The notes: a model not told the origin generated them from the sequence alone. Shown: positions 23,379-32,661, numbered from the stretch's first letter. The stretch: DNA of 64,000 nucleotides from an uncultured Bacteroidota bacterium (GCA_902617285.1 CACMVZ010000001.1:124001-188000), one strand, 5' to 3'. A program made the numbers and translations.

Positions 23379-25760
23379 ATGTTTAAAAAACCTCTTTTAC
23401 TTTCTATCTCTGCTCTCGTATTATCATGTTCAAATTCTATTGAATTGGGTGGTATACTAGATGAAGTTGAAGTCTTAAGAGATAATTATGGGATAAACCA
23501 CATCTATGCAAATAACCAAAATGATCTTTTCTTTATGCAAGGTTATTTAGCTGCAAAAGATAGATTATTTCAATTTGAAATATGGAGAAGACAAGCTACA
23601 GGTACTGTTTCAGAAATATTTGGTGAAGATGAGCTTGAAAGAGATATAGGAACAAGATTATTCAAGTTTAGAGGAGATATAAAAGATGAATTAAATCATT
23701 ATCACGAAGATGGTTTTGAAATAGTTTCTTCATTTGTATCCGGAGTAAATAAATATATTGAAGAGGTTAATACAAATCCAGATTTATTGCCAATTGAATT
23801 TGAGATTTTAGGAATTAAACCAGAGGTATGGACTAATGATGTTGTAATTTCCAGACATCAAGGCCTTCTAGGAAACATTCAGGAAGAGTTAAACATAGGC
23901 AGAGCAGTTTCTTTAATTGGAGAAGATCTAGTTAAAGATCTGTTATGGTTTCACCCTAAAGAGCCATCATTAAAATTACCTGATGATATTACTTATGAGG
24001 ACTTAAAACAGGATATCTTAAGATTATATGATGCATATCGTGACCCTATTGAATTTAAAGAAAAATACATACTAGAAAAATACAGAAATAATGATGAGCT
24101 TGTAGATAATTTTCAAGATGATATAACAAATGATAAATACTCTATGGGAAGTAATAACTGGGCAATATCAGCTGAAAAATCTGAGTCAGACTATCCTATT
24201 TTAGCAAATGATCCACATAGATTATTATCAAACCCTTCTTTAAGATACATGGCACATCTAGTAGCTCCTGGATGGAATGTCATTGGAGGAGGTGAACCTG
24301 AAATACCTGGAATATCAATTGGTCACAATGGTATTGGTGCGTGGGGACTAACAGTTTTTAGAACTGATGCAGAGGACCTATATATATATGATCTTAATCC
24401 CAGAAACTCATATCAATATTACTATAATGGTCAGTGGAATGAATTTGAGATAATAAAAGAGACAATCAAAGTTAAAGGAACTGAAGATTTTGATGTGAAT
24501 CTTTTTTATTCAGTTCATGGGCCAGTAACCTTTATAGATACTAAAAGAAATAAAGCTTATGCTGTCAAAAATGGATGGTCAGAAATCGGAGGATCACCAT
24601 ACTTAGCATCACTAAGAATGGATCAAGCTAAATCCTGGGATGAATTTCGAGAAGCCTGTACATATTTTAATATTCCAGGAGAAAACATGGTCTGGGCTGA
24701 TAAATATGGAGATATAGGCTGGCAATCTGTTGGAATAGCTCCAATTAGAAAAACCCATAGTGGAATGGTTCCTGTTAGTGGTGATGGAAGTAATGAGTGG
24801 GAAGGATACCTTCCTATAATTGAAAAACCAAACTTATTTAATCCAGAAATAGGATATATTTCGACAGCAAATCAAAATGTAACTCCTGAAGATTATGATA
24901 AATGGGAGGCTATAGGATTTGATTGGGCAGACCCTTACAGAGGAGATAGAATAAATAGTGTACTTGAAAGTAAAGAAAAATTTACAATTGAAGATATGCT
25001 TAAGCTTCAGGTAGATTATTTTTCAATTCCTGCTAAACAAATTATAGAACTTTCCTCAGGTTATATAACAAATGATCTAAAGTATTTTGAAAAATTATCA
25101 AATTATGACAAAGAATATTATTTTAAAATGTTGTCAGAATGGAATAAATTATTGAATAAAGATTCTGTAGAAGCCTCTTTATTCAATTCATGGAAAAATC
25201 AAATCTTATCTGAACTTTCTTACAGAATAATCCCAAAGACAGTATCTAATTATATTAGTATACAACTCTTCAAAGCTATTGAAATTATATCTGCTATGAG
25301 TGAAAAGGAAAAAATAGAATTTTTAAATAAAACTTTTGATAAAGGATTAAATAGTTTAATTGAAGATTTAGGAGAAATGCAGGATGATTGGGTATATGGT
25401 CAAAATAATTATAAACATGTTAAAATATACCATCCATTAGAAAAAGTTGTAAACGATTCAATAAGGGAAATAATTGGATTAAAATCATATCCAAGAGGAG
25501 GTGATGGATATACACCAGGATCAACTTCTAACTCATTAAATCAAGAGTCAGGAGGTAGTTTCAGAGTAATGATTGATACTGGAAATTGGGATAATAGCTT
25601 TGCAACAAATTCTCCGGGTCAATCAGGAGATCCAAAGAGTAAATTTTATGATAATTTATATGAGGATTGGGCAAATGATGTTTACTTCCCCCTTTTATTT
25701 TCAAAGTCAAAGATTCTTAAGAACTTGAGTAAGAGAACTGTTTTTAAACCAGAGGATTAA
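23379..25760 (+). CDS. penicillin acylase-family amidohydrolase (S45), lipoprotein
   Basis: Ntn-hydrolase of the penicillin acylase family. Lipoprotein signal MFKKPLLLSISALVLSCSNS (I chose this ATG over one inside the HDAC gene). The A-chain motif LFFMQGYLAAKDRLFQFE is followed by a spacer and the autocleavage site before Ser258 in MGSNNWAISA, which becomes the N-terminal nucleophile of the B-chain. The NxxxSPGQSGDP region near the C-terminus is typical. Substrates in the family include penicillins, N-acyl amino acids and acyl-homoserine lactones. Stops overlap convergently with the isoaspartyl peptidase gene. Confidence 0.92.
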   Translation: MFKKPLLLSISALVLSCSNSIELGGILDEVEVLRDNYGINHIYANNQNDLFFMQGYLAAKDRLFQFEIWRRQATGTVSEIFGEDELERDIGTRLFKFRGDIKDELNHYHEDGFEIVSSFVSGVNKYIEEVNTNPDLLPIEFEILGIKPEVWTNDVVISRHQGLLGNIQEELNIGRAVSLIGEDLVKDLLWFHPKEPSLKLPDDITYEDLKQDILRLYDAYRDPIEFKEKYILEKYRNNDELVDNFQDDITNDKYSMGSNNWAISAEKSESDYPILANDPHRLLSNPSLRYMAHLVAPGWNVIGGGEPEIPGISIGHNGIGAWGLTVFRTDAEDLYIYDLNPRNSYQYYYNGQWNEFEIIKETIKVKGTEDFDVNLFYSVHGPVTFIDTKRNKAYAVKNGWSEIGGSPYLASLRMDQAKSWDEFREACTYFNIPGENMVWADKYGDIGWQSVGIAPIRKTHSGMVPVSGDGSNEWEGYLPIIEKPNLFNPEIGYISTANQNVTPEDYDKWEAIGFDWADPYRGDRINSVLESKEKFTIEDMLKLQVDYFSIPAKQIIELSSGYITNDLKYFEKLSNYDKEYYFKMLSEWNKLLNKDSVEASLFNSWKNQILSELSYRIIPKTVSNYISIQLFKAIEIISAMSEKEKIEFLNKTFDKGLNSLIEDLGEMQDDWVYGQNNYKHVKIYHPLEKVVNDSIREIIGLKSYPRGGDGYTPGSTSNSLNQESGGSFRVMIDTGNWDNSFATNSPGQSGDPKSKFYDNLYEDWANDVYFPLLFSKSKILKNLSKRTVFKPED

Positions 25761-26749
25761 TCTTTGTAAATTTTAATTGTAATGTTTCCCTCATTATCAA
25801 TATGAGCCCTATACATTCCTGCTGTGTTAAATTCCATTGCAACATTTCCATTCTTATCAAGACCAATTACTCCCCCATCTCCTCCTGTTGATTTAACTTT
25901 ATCTAGAGATTTTTTTGATGCATATTTAATGTCTTTATTTTTATAAATCATTTGCGCAGCTATATCATAAGCAACAACATTTCTTATAAAATGTTCACCC
26001 CATCCTGTTGCTGAAATTCCACAACATTCATTGTTAGCATAGTTTCCTGCCCCTATTATAGGTACATCCCCTATCCTACCCCAAATTTTATTTGTTGTAC
26101 CTCCTGTTGAGGTTCCAGCAGATATATTTCCATTAATATCAATAGCTACACTTCCTACAGTTCCAAATTTTGAGTCTTTTATAAAAGGATCTTTAAATGA
26201 TACACTATTCCTATCCTTAAGTCTTCTAAGAGAGTTAAGCCTTCTCTCAGTAATAAAGTATGAATTAGGAACAGTATCAATTCCCATCTCTATGGCAAAG
26301 TCATCAGCACCTTTTGATGATAGCAAAACATGAGGAGATTTATCCATCACAGCAATTGCAGCAGATATTGGATTTTTTATGTAACTGGATCCTGCTATTG
26401 CCCCTGCATTTAGATTCTCACCATCCATAAATGATGCATCAAGACTTACCCTTTCATCATTAGTTAAAACAGCACCAACTCCTGCATTAAAAAGAGGTGA
26501 ATCTTCCATAATTCTTATTGCTTGTTCTACTGCATCTTTACTTGATCCACCATTTTTTAGAATATCATAACCAGCCGTTACAGCTTCTTCCAATTTAATC
26601 ATATAAGAATTCTCTAATTCAGGAGTCATATTCTCTTTTAAAATAGTTCCAGCTCCACCATGAATGACTATTCCAATTTTATTTTCATTTGACTCCATTG
26701 AGCATGACATAATCAAAAGGAAAAATAGAAAAATTAATAGTTTTTTCAT
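25757..26749 (-). CDS. isoaspartyl peptidase / plant-type L-asparaginase
   Basis: Ntn-hydrolase that cleaves isoaspartyl dipeptides and asparagine after self-processing. Lipoprotein signal MKKLLIFLFFLLIMSCSM is followed by IGIVIHGGAGT and NAGVGAVLTNDERVSLDAS. The nucleophile is Thr197 in FGTVGSVAID, with TSTGGTTNK and IGAGNYANN downstream as expected. The 330-residue precursor is complete. It is divergent from the YdjC-like gene by 53 bp and convergent with penicillin acylase. Confidence 0.92.
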   Translation of the reverse strand: MKKLLIFLFFLLIMSCSMESNENKIGIVIHGGAGTILKENMTPELENSYMIKLEEAVTAGYDILKNGGSSKDAVEQAIRIMEDSPLFNAGVGAVLTNDERVSLDASFMDGENLNAGAIAGSSYIKNPISAAIAVMDKSPHVLLSSKGADDFAIEMGIDTVPNSYFITERRLNSLRRLKDRNSVSFKDPFIKDSKFGTVGSVAIDINGNISAGTSTGGTTNKIWGRIGDVPIIGAGNYANNECCGISATGWGEHFIRNVVAYDIAAQMIYKNKDIKYASKKSLDKVKSTGGDGGVIGLDKNGNVAMEFNTAGMYRAHIDNEGNITIKIYKD

Positions 26750-26802
26750 AAAAATGTATTTATCCAAAATATACTTATATTATATTATAAATCAATATAG
26801 TT

Positions 26803-27789
26803 ATGAAAAATTTTGCATTAATAATTTCTTTGATATTATTCATTAACACCAATGCCCAGATAGACAATATCGCAGAAAAACTTGGTTTTGAAAAAGATGC
26901 TAGATTATTAATTATTCATGGTGATGATATAGGGGTATCACACTCAGTTAATATTGCTTCTTTTGATGGATACAAGAATAATGCTATTAATTCAGGGAGT
27001 GCTATGATACCTTCACCGTGGATTAAAGAGGTTGCTGAATTTCATAAAGAAAACCCAAATTATGATATTGGATTACATCTTACATTAACAGCTGAATGGA
27101 AAAATTACAAATGGAATGGAGTTTCATCATCTAACCAAATATCTTCTCTTTTAAATGAAGACTACGAATTCTATGATAATACTAGTGATGTAAATATTAA
27201 TGCTAATCCAGAAGAAGTTAGGAGAGAATTACAAGCACAGATTGATTTTTCAAGACAAATAGGATTAAATCCTACTCATATTGATACTCATATGGGTGCA
27301 CTTGCTGTAAACAAAAAGCTTTGGAAGGTGTACATCGAAGTTGGACATAAAAATAAACTTGTATCTATGGTGACTAAATCTAGAGCTTTAAATCTATTTG
27401 ATAAGGATTTTCCAATGCCTGATTATATAGTTCCAGTAAATGACATCTATATGCTATACCCAGGTGCAGATAGAACTTTTTTAGAAGAAGCTTATGGAGA
27501 AAATCTTGCAAGTACAGCGATAGTTAATGATATCTATAAATATGAAGATTGGTATGAATTATATTCTAACAAAATTAAATCTCTTCAACCAGGTTTAAAT
27601 GTATTTCTTCTTCACCTTGGATATAATAATGAAGAACTTAAAGCTGTAACAATAGACCATCCTGAATATGGTTCTCTATGGCGACAACTTGACTTTGATG
27701 TATTTAACTCTGAAGAAATTAAGCAGCTGATTAAAGATGAAGGAATAAAACTTGTTAACTGGGGAGAAATTAGAGATATTATATATTAA
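26803..27789 (+). CDS. secreted YdjC/ChbG-like carbohydrate deacetylase
   Basis: Signal peptide (cleaved near NTNAQ) and a YdjC-family domain, metal-dependent deacetylases acting on N-acetylated oligosaccharides such as diacetylchitobiose. Metal ligands show as the Asp pair in IIHGDDIGVSHS, IGLHLTLTAEW and HIDTHMGA. A long insertion holds YEFYDN-type residues. Length 328 aa is larger than E. coli ChbG, as in other exported bacteroidotal members. An amino-sugar role would fit the GH20 locus further on, but they are 20 kb apart. Confidence 0.85.
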   Translation: MKNFALIISLILFINTNAQIDNIAEKLGFEKDARLLIIHGDDIGVSHSVNIASFDGYKNNAINSGSAMIPSPWIKEVAEFHKENPNYDIGLHLTLTAEWKNYKWNGVSSSNQISSLLNEDYEFYDNTSDVNINANPEEVRRELQAQIDFSRQIGLNPTHIDTHMGALAVNKKLWKVYIEVGHKNKLVSMVTKSRALNLFDKDFPMPDYIVPVNDIYMLYPGADRTFLEEAYGENLASTAIVNDIYKYEDWYELYSNKIKSLQPGLNVFLLHLGYNNEELKAVTIDHPEYGSLWRQLDFDVFNSEEIKQLIKDEGIKLVNWGEIRDIIY

Positions 27790-27838
27790 AATTCAAATTT
27801 CTTTTATAAATTCAATGTATAACCCTAAATAAAAAAAA

Positions 27839-28063
27839 ATGGATAAGAATATTTCAAAAGTTAGAGCTCATGATGCATTAGTTGGATTACTATATTTATC
27901 AGGAGTCGGATTAAGTTATTTAACTGGTAATTTTAACTTTTTATGGATAGTAATTGGTGTAGGTTTTCTTCAAATTATAAGCCCATTCACAAAGTTTTGC
28001 CCAGTTTATTTCATCCTTAACAAGTTAATGCCAGGCTCTGACCCAATTCAAAACGGAAAATAA
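27839..28063 (+). CDS. DUF2892 (YgaP-like) small membrane protein
   Basis: A 74-residue inner-membrane protein with two spans and the conserved SPFTKFCPVYFIL segment of DUF2892. Family members often accompany or are fused to rhodanese domains, as in YgaP. Here it stands about 50 bp before dapF with no obvious sulfur gene next to it. Confidence 0.82.
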   Translation: MDKNISKVRAHDALVGLLYLSGVGLSYLTGNFNFLWIVIGVGFLQIISPFTKFCPVYFILNKLMPGSDPIQNGK

Positions 28064-28099
28064 TAACCTAAACTTATAATTCCTAAAAGTAAATTGTTT

Positions 28100-28107
28100 T
28101 AAATTTG
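28100..28107 (+). promoter_or_regulatory. -7 element of dapF, start-proximal
   Basis: Perfect TAnnTTTG match (TAAATTTG), seven bases before the dapF ATG, so the transcript would have a leader of at most a base or two. Confidence 0.5.
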
Positions 28108-28114
28108 CGCCTCA

Positions 28115-28894
28115 ATGAAGATTAACTTTTCTAAGTATTCTGGTGCAGGTAATAATTTTATTGTAATAGATAATAGAGAAAGTTTTTTTAATCTTGCTAA
28201 AGAACAAATCTCCCGTCTACTTGATATAAATATAGGAATTGGTGGTGACGGTTTAATATTAATAAATAAATCAGAAAAGTATGATTTTAAGATTGCTCAT
28301 TATACACCTGATGGCAATCTAGGTTCTCTATGCGGAAATGGAACAAGGTGTGGTATTGCCTATGCTTATAAAAAAAGTATTATTAAAATAGATACAATTT
28401 TTGAGGCTTATGATGGTGTTCATAACGCAACTGTTGTTGATGATGAATTAATAGAAATGCAAATGAAAATCAATTCAAAAATAACTAAAAATGATTATGG
28501 GTTATGGGTTGATACTGGTTCTCCCCATTTGATAATTGAAACTTCAAATACTGATGTTATTGATGTTGAAAAAGAAGGTAAATTAATAAGATATAGTGAT
28601 AATTTTAAGGAGAATGGTGTAAACGTAAATTATGTTCAAAAAATATCAGATGAGGTTTTTAAAATAAGAACTTATGAAAGAGGTGTTGAATATGAGACAA
28701 TGGCATGTGGAACTGGTTCTACTGCATCTGCGTTATGCATGAACTATATAGGTAAAACCACTAAAAATATAATAAAAATGAAATGTCTTGGTGGAGACTT
28801 AACTATTAAATTCAAGGAAAAAGATAAAGAGTACTCTGAAATTACTCATATTGGACCTGCAAAAGAAGTATTTCAGGGTAGCTTTCAAATCTAA
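28115..28894 (+). CDS. dapF: diaminopimelate epimerase
   Basis: Converts LL- to meso-diaminopimelate for lysine and peptidoglycan synthesis in the cytoplasm. N-terminal KYSGAGNNFIVIDN, active-site Cys73 in LCGNGTRCG and Cys198 in MACGTGSTA are all in place. At 259 residues it is slightly shorter than E. coli DapF but complete. The promoter element is almost touching the start codon. No other lysine-pathway gene is adjacent. Confidence 0.96.
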   Translation: MKINFSKYSGAGNNFIVIDNRESFFNLAKEQISRLLDINIGIGGDGLILINKSEKYDFKIAHYTPDGNLGSLCGNGTRCGIAYAYKKSIIKIDTIFEAYDGVHNATVVDDELIEMQMKINSKITKNDYGLWVDTGSPHLIIETSNTDVIDVEKEGKLIRYSDNFKENGVNVNYVQKISDEVFKIRTYERGVEYETMACGTGSTASALCMNYIGKTTKNIIKMKCLGGDLTIKFKEKDKEYSEITHIGPAKEVFQGSFQI

Positions 28895-29031
28895 AAAATA
28901 AATTTACAAATAATTACACCAATTAATATTCCTTCCAACCAAGTCAATAAAAACATTTGATATTTAGTAATATTATATTCTTTTGATATCTTATCCATCA
29001 TTCTCTCATGCCATTTAAAAAAATTCTTCAT
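28891..29031 (-). CDS. small membrane-anchored protein (46 aa)
   Basis: ATG ORF with an amphipathic, charged N-terminal half (MKNFFKWHERMMDKISKEYN) and one C-terminal span ending KFIF. It overlaps the dapF stop convergently and begins four bases after the DoxX-family stop, so it is probably the third gene of the MarC-DoxX series. No family recognised. Confidence 0.48.
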   Translation of the reverse strand: MKNFFKWHERMMDKISKEYNITKYQMFLLTWLEGILIGVIICKFIF

Positions 29032-29035
29032 TGTA

Positions 29036-29407
29036 TTATTTTTTTGAGTGCCAATAGGCTATTAATATAAAAACTCCTTGGAATGGAAGTCTTAATATGG
29101 ATTGATCTTTTGTTACATTAAGCATTGATTGTGAGAGATCACTTTGAACTAAATGAATATTAGCTGGAAAGACTAGAATTAATAGGATAATAAGTCCAAT
29201 TGATCCAATTTTCCTTGTTTGATTAAAGATTAGCATTATTCCAAAAATTATTTCAGCAACTCCAGTTAAGTAAACTAATTCCAAATGATATTCAAGATAA
29301 TTAGGCATTATATGTAAGAAAAAATCAGGATCAATAAAATGTCTTACACCGACGTATGTATATCCAAAAGACATTATATAAATGGTAATAGTTTTAAATA
29401 ATTTCAT
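29036..29407 (-). CDS. DoxX-family membrane protein
   Basis: Four-span membrane protein of 123 residues. YVGVRHFIDPDFFLHIMP, followed by LVYLTGVAEIIFGIMLI and the FPANIHL motif, are characteristic of the DoxX-like group. Role uncertain; relatives are linked to redox processes. Its start shares a base with the MarC stop, so the two genes are coupled. Confidence 0.85.
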   Translation of the reverse strand: MKLFKTITIYIMSFGYTYVGVRHFIDPDFFLHIMPNYLEYHLELVYLTGVAEIIFGIMLIFNQTRKIGSIGLIILLILVFPANIHLVQSDLSQSMLNVTKDQSILRLPFQGVFILIAYWHSKK

Positions 29408-29973
29408 TAAACTATCAGGCTAATATTAGTAGAAAATAGCTTAACTGATATTGATAGTAAGATTATTCCAAAAACTCTTCTAATTATAGCGATACCATTA
29501 TTACCCAAAAGTCTTTCAATTCTATTTGATGATTTTAAAATCACATATACAAATATTGAATTTATAACAATCGCAATTATTACATTGATTAATTCATATT
29601 CAGCACGAAGAGATAGTAGTGTTGTTAAAGTTCCTGCTCCTGCTATTATTGGAAATGCAATTGGGACTATTGATGCGGTTTCTGGTTCATCACCCTGAAA
29701 TATAGTAACACCAAGAACCATTTCAAGAGCAATAAAGAAAATAACTATTGAACCTGCTACAGCAAAAGAATTAATATCTATGCCAATTAAATTTAGTATC
29801 TCCTCACCAACAAAAAGAAATCCAATCATAATTAACATAGAAACTAATGTAGCCTTCTCTGATTGAATTTTACCTACTTTTTTTCTCAAGGAAATTACTA
29901 TGGGAGTAGCCCCTATTATATCAATTATCGCAAATAGTATCATACTTGCAGTAAAGATTTCTTTTACATCCAT
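29407..29973 (-). CDS. MarC-family membrane protein
   Basis: Six-span membrane protein of 188 residues. The conserved elements are FAIIDIIGATPIVISL in the first span and VPIAFPIIAGAGTLTTLL in the fourth. MarC family proteins were once linked to multiple antibiotic resistance, but function is unknown. First gene of a short operon with the DoxX gene and a 46-residue membrane protein. Confidence 0.9.
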   Translation of the reverse strand: MDVKEIFTASMILFAIIDIIGATPIVISLRKKVGKIQSEKATLVSMLIMIGFLFVGEEILNLIGIDINSFAVAGSIVIFFIALEMVLGVTIFQGDEPETASIVPIAFPIIAGAGTLTTLLSLRAEYELINVIIAIVINSIFVYVILKSSNRIERLLGNNGIAIIRRVFGIILLSISVKLFSTNISLIV

Positions 29974-30006
29974 TATAATAACTTTTATTAGATAAATATA
30001 ATCATA

Positions 30007-30978
30007 CTAAAAAAGATCGATATCAAAATAAGTAATAAAATAATCATGTATTACACTTGAAAATGCTTCTGCAAATGCATTTATTGAATTTTGATTATCT
30101 CTAATGGTTGGATATGGAAATTCGAGTTGTATAGCATTAAAATTATAATCACTATCAGTTCCATAAACAAAGGTATTATAACCTCCACTAAAATATCTCA
30201 TACCCTCTGGACTTGGACTTATGGAACTAGGTAAAGCAGAGTATCCATAAGTTTCAAATAATGATCCTAGACTGTTAGGTCCTCTGATAACATCAGATAA
30301 TAAATGATTTGATGAGTTTAAAATATTAAAAATACTTGTATCATTTGATAAAATATTAATATCTAGATCTTTATCATTTTGATCTAATTCATCACCACTT
30401 AGTAAATATCCTATCCATGTTCTAAGATCAACAAATCCATCCGGGTTTGGACCATGGCCGTGTATATCGAAAAGTATTCCGGTACCAAAATTTTGAATAA
30501 TATCTTCTCTAGCGGATGATATATAATAATGAAATTCATCGAATGCTCTTTCAGCAAAAACATTATTTTGTGCAGCCTCAACTTTATCCCTATTAGCGTC
30601 CATTTTTGTTCTTTTTAAATTGTTTATGATTATATAAGGTCTAATGTTAAAATTTTCATACATATAATCACTAATTGAAGAACCAAGCTCAATAGTATTT
30701 GAGTCTGTAACTGAAACTCCATATGTTCTATCAGATATCTCTACTGGGACTAGTTCACCACCATGAGGAATACTAAGAATTACTGGAATATTTCCTGGAT
30801 AATAATTAATATAATTATTTCTCCCAGAATATTGTTCACCATAAAAATATGGTCCATCACTTCCAAGAGTTTTAAAATTTTCATCTGAAAAATCATCTAC
30901 AAATGTATCATTTGAGATACTACTTGAACATGATATTACAAACGGTATAAAAAAGAATAAAACTGAACGTGAACCCAT
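30007..30978 (-). CDS. N-formylglutamate amidohydrolase-like lipoprotein
   Basis: Lipoprotein signal (MGSRSVLFFFIPFVISCSSS) followed by an N-formylglutamate amidohydrolase fold. Visible signatures are LSIPHGGELVP near residue 68, LKRTKMDANRDK, FDIHGHGP (probable zinc His) and the C-terminal QLEFPYPTIR. Cytoplasmic members finish histidine degradation; an exported version more likely acts on other amides. No hut genes are nearby. About 120 bp separate it from the divergent FAS1 gene. Confidence 0.8.
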   Translation of the reverse strand: MGSRSVLFFFIPFVISCSSSISNDTFVDDFSDENFKTLGSDGPYFYGEQYSGRNNYINYYPGNIPVILSIPHGGELVPVEISDRTYGVSVTDSNTIELGSSISDYMYENFNIRPYIIINNLKRTKMDANRDKVEAAQNNVFAERAFDEFHYYISSAREDIIQNFGTGILFDIHGHGPNPDGFVDLRTWIGYLLSGDELDQNDKDLDINILSNDTSIFNILNSSNHLLSDVIRGPNSLGSLFETYGYSALPSSISPSPEGMRYFSGGYNTFVYGTDSDYNFNAIQLEFPYPTIRDNQNSINAFAEAFSSVIHDYFITYFDIDLF

Positions 30979-31100
30979 TTGATTAAAGAGTATTTTAAAA
31001 TTATGTTAAAACATTTATTAATAAAAAGTTAAACTAGCTATCTTTTTTTTTTCTGTATACAAAAAATAGAATTTTTGACATCTAATTTAAAGAAATAATT

Positions 31101-31607
31101 ATGTTAGTAAACTATATTAAATATTCAATCTTAGGTTTAGTTCTTTCATCTAACCCTACAGAATCAAATATCGTTGAGACAGCTGTCTCTAACGAAAACT
31201 TTTCAACTCTAGTTACAGCTGTTCAAGCAGGTGAATTAGTTGAAGCTCTATCATCAGAAGGTCCATTCACTGTGTTTGCACCAACTAATGATGCATTTAA
31301 TAATCTTCCTGATGGAACATTAGAAAGCCTCTTGTCACCTGAAAACAAAGAAACACTTCAGTCAATCCTTACATATCATGTAGTTGCTGGAAAATTTATG
31401 GCTGAGGATGTTGTTAATGCAATTAATGAAAATGGTGGGCAACTAACCGTCACAACACTTCAGGGTAATGATTTAATTTTAAAAATGTGGGAAGGTAATG
31501 TTTATGTAAAAGATGCTACTGGAAACAAAGCTAAAGTAATCATCACAGACGTTGAAACATCTAATGGAGTAATCCATGCAATTAATAATGTAGTGCTTCC
31601 AGAATAA
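31101..31607 (+). CDS. FAS1 (fasciclin) domain protein
   Basis: Single fasciclin domain of about 135 residues: FSTLVTAVQAGELVEALSS, GPFTVFAPTNDAFNNLP, the central LTYHVVAGK and the closing SNGVIHAINNVVLP. The N-terminus is a short hydrophobic stretch (YIKYSILGLVLSSN) that may be a signal sequence though it lacks a clear cleavage site. Secreted FAS1 proteins commonly mediate adhesion. Followed by two consecutive hairpins. Confidence 0.9.
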   Translation: MLVNYIKYSILGLVLSSNPTESNIVETAVSNENFSTLVTAVQAGELVEALSSEGPFTVFAPTNDAFNNLPDGTLESLLSPENKETLQSILTYHVVAGKFMAEDVVNAINENGGQLTVTTLQGNDLILKMWEGNVYVKDATGNKAKVIITDVETSNGVIHAINNVVLPE

Positions 31608-31632
31608 TTGAGTGTAATTATTTTGTTTGGAT

Positions 31633-31656
31633 GAAAGAGCTCCTCGGAGCTCTTTC
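31633..31656. terminator. strong hairpin after FAS1 gene
   Basis: Perfect palindrome GAAAGAGCTCC/GGAGCTCTTTC with a minimal loop. The U-tract is short, so it may act with the second hairpin 12 bases on. Confidence 0.65.
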
Positions 31657-31667
31657 TTAACTACAAT

Positions 31668-31695
31668 AAAAAAGGCTCCAATTGGAGCCTTTTTT
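31668..31695. terminator. bidirectional terminator
   Basis: Stem AAAAAAGGCTCC/GGAGCCTTTTTT with loop AATT, flanked by A and T runs, between the convergent FAS1 and ABM-like genes. Confidence 0.88.
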
Positions 31696-31712
31696 TGTAC
31701 AAATAATTTGAA

Positions 31713-32441
31713 TTAAAAGTAAATTCTTTCCAATGTTGTCCTTGTTGCACCGTTCCACTCTCTTAATGACTTTTGCATCATTTTTCTATCTTGAGCTAGT
31801 TGCTCCCACCCAAACATTTCATTGTAATCTTCTTCCCATGAAGTATCATTTTCTGGAACATTTCCATATTCATCAAAACCACTAAAACTCACAAAAACGT
31901 TTAAATCTCCACCTGAAACAGGACTAAAAACTCTTCTAAAAGCGTCAGGATTTCTTTTTTCCCAAACTTTACCCCATCTGTAGATATATCTAGCAACATG
32001 AGCCTCCATATCCGGTTTAAATCTAAAAACAGTCTTATTGATATATTTTGGCGGTTCTGGTTGATCACCAACAGTTGCCCACTCTTCCCATTGCCATCTC
32101 ATTTGTCCTCCTAAAGCTTCAGCATAAGGCATTACATTCTCTGACCAATATTCAAGTTCCTCAGAACGATCAAGATCATAGCTTGAAGAAGATTGACCAA
32201 CTAAATATCGTTCGTATACACCAGCATTGTTTCCAGTTAGAACCTGATAAGTATAAATTATACTTCCCTCTTCTTTATTAAACATTTTTGTTTTTTTCTC
32301 AGCAGCTTTTTCAAACTTTTCAACCATACCATCCTTTGCTTTATAGGCAAATGAAGTCATATAAGTTGCGTTTGGATTCCTTTGAGAAAAAGTTAGCGTA
32401 GTACTTAGTAGTACTGTAAATAATAGTATTTTAAATTTCAT
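31713..32441 (-). CDS. exported protein of a multicopy ABM-like family (copy 3)
   Basis: Signal peptide (cleaved near LTFSQ) and a mature domain of about 220 residues. Closest in motif content to the copy near 22 kb: AKDGMVEKFEKAAEKKTKMF, YTYQVLTGNNAG, VGQSSSSYD and LEYWSENVMPY. A second half begins at KTVFRFKPDMEAHVARYIYR and holds VFVSFSGFDEYG. Trp and Tyr are abundant, catalytic residues are not evident. Monocistronic, sharing a bidirectional terminator with FAS1. Confidence 0.65.
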   Translation of the reverse strand: MKFKILLFTVLLSTTLTFSQRNPNATYMTSFAYKAKDGMVEKFEKAAEKKTKMFNKEEGSIIYTYQVLTGNNAGVYERYLVGQSSSSYDLDRSEELEYWSENVMPYAEALGGQMRWQWEEWATVGDQPEPPKYINKTVFRFKPDMEAHVARYIYRWGKVWEKRNPDAFRRVFSPVSGGDLNVFVSFSGFDEYGNVPENDTSWEEDYNEMFGWEQLAQDRKMMQKSLREWNGATRTTLERIYF

Positions 32442-32517
32442 TTTTATTGATTTAATAATTAATATCTCAATTTATAAAAAATGTAACACGAAAGATTAAA
32501 TAGATATTAACAAAAAG

Positions 32518-32604
32518 TTACCTTCTCTTTTTAAATAATAGCCTAAAAGCAACAATTATAAATACTATTGTAAAAATTATTCTTAGAAACTCAGTATCAT
32601 TCAT
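32518..32604 (-). CDS. 28-residue single-span membrane micropeptide
   Basis: Short polar head (MNDTEFLR), one span, and basic tail KKRR. Resembles the 37-residue ORF near 21.4 kb in layout and in the FL..I.T..FI...F/W...LFFxK pattern. Lies in the spacer upstream of the third ABM-like gene. Coding status uncertain. Confidence 0.38.
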   Translation of the reverse strand: MNDTEFLRIIFTIVFIIVAFRLLFKKRR

Positions 32605-32661
32605 AAATGAAATTTGGTAAATAAATCTATGAAATTTGATTAAATATGATTAAATTAATGT

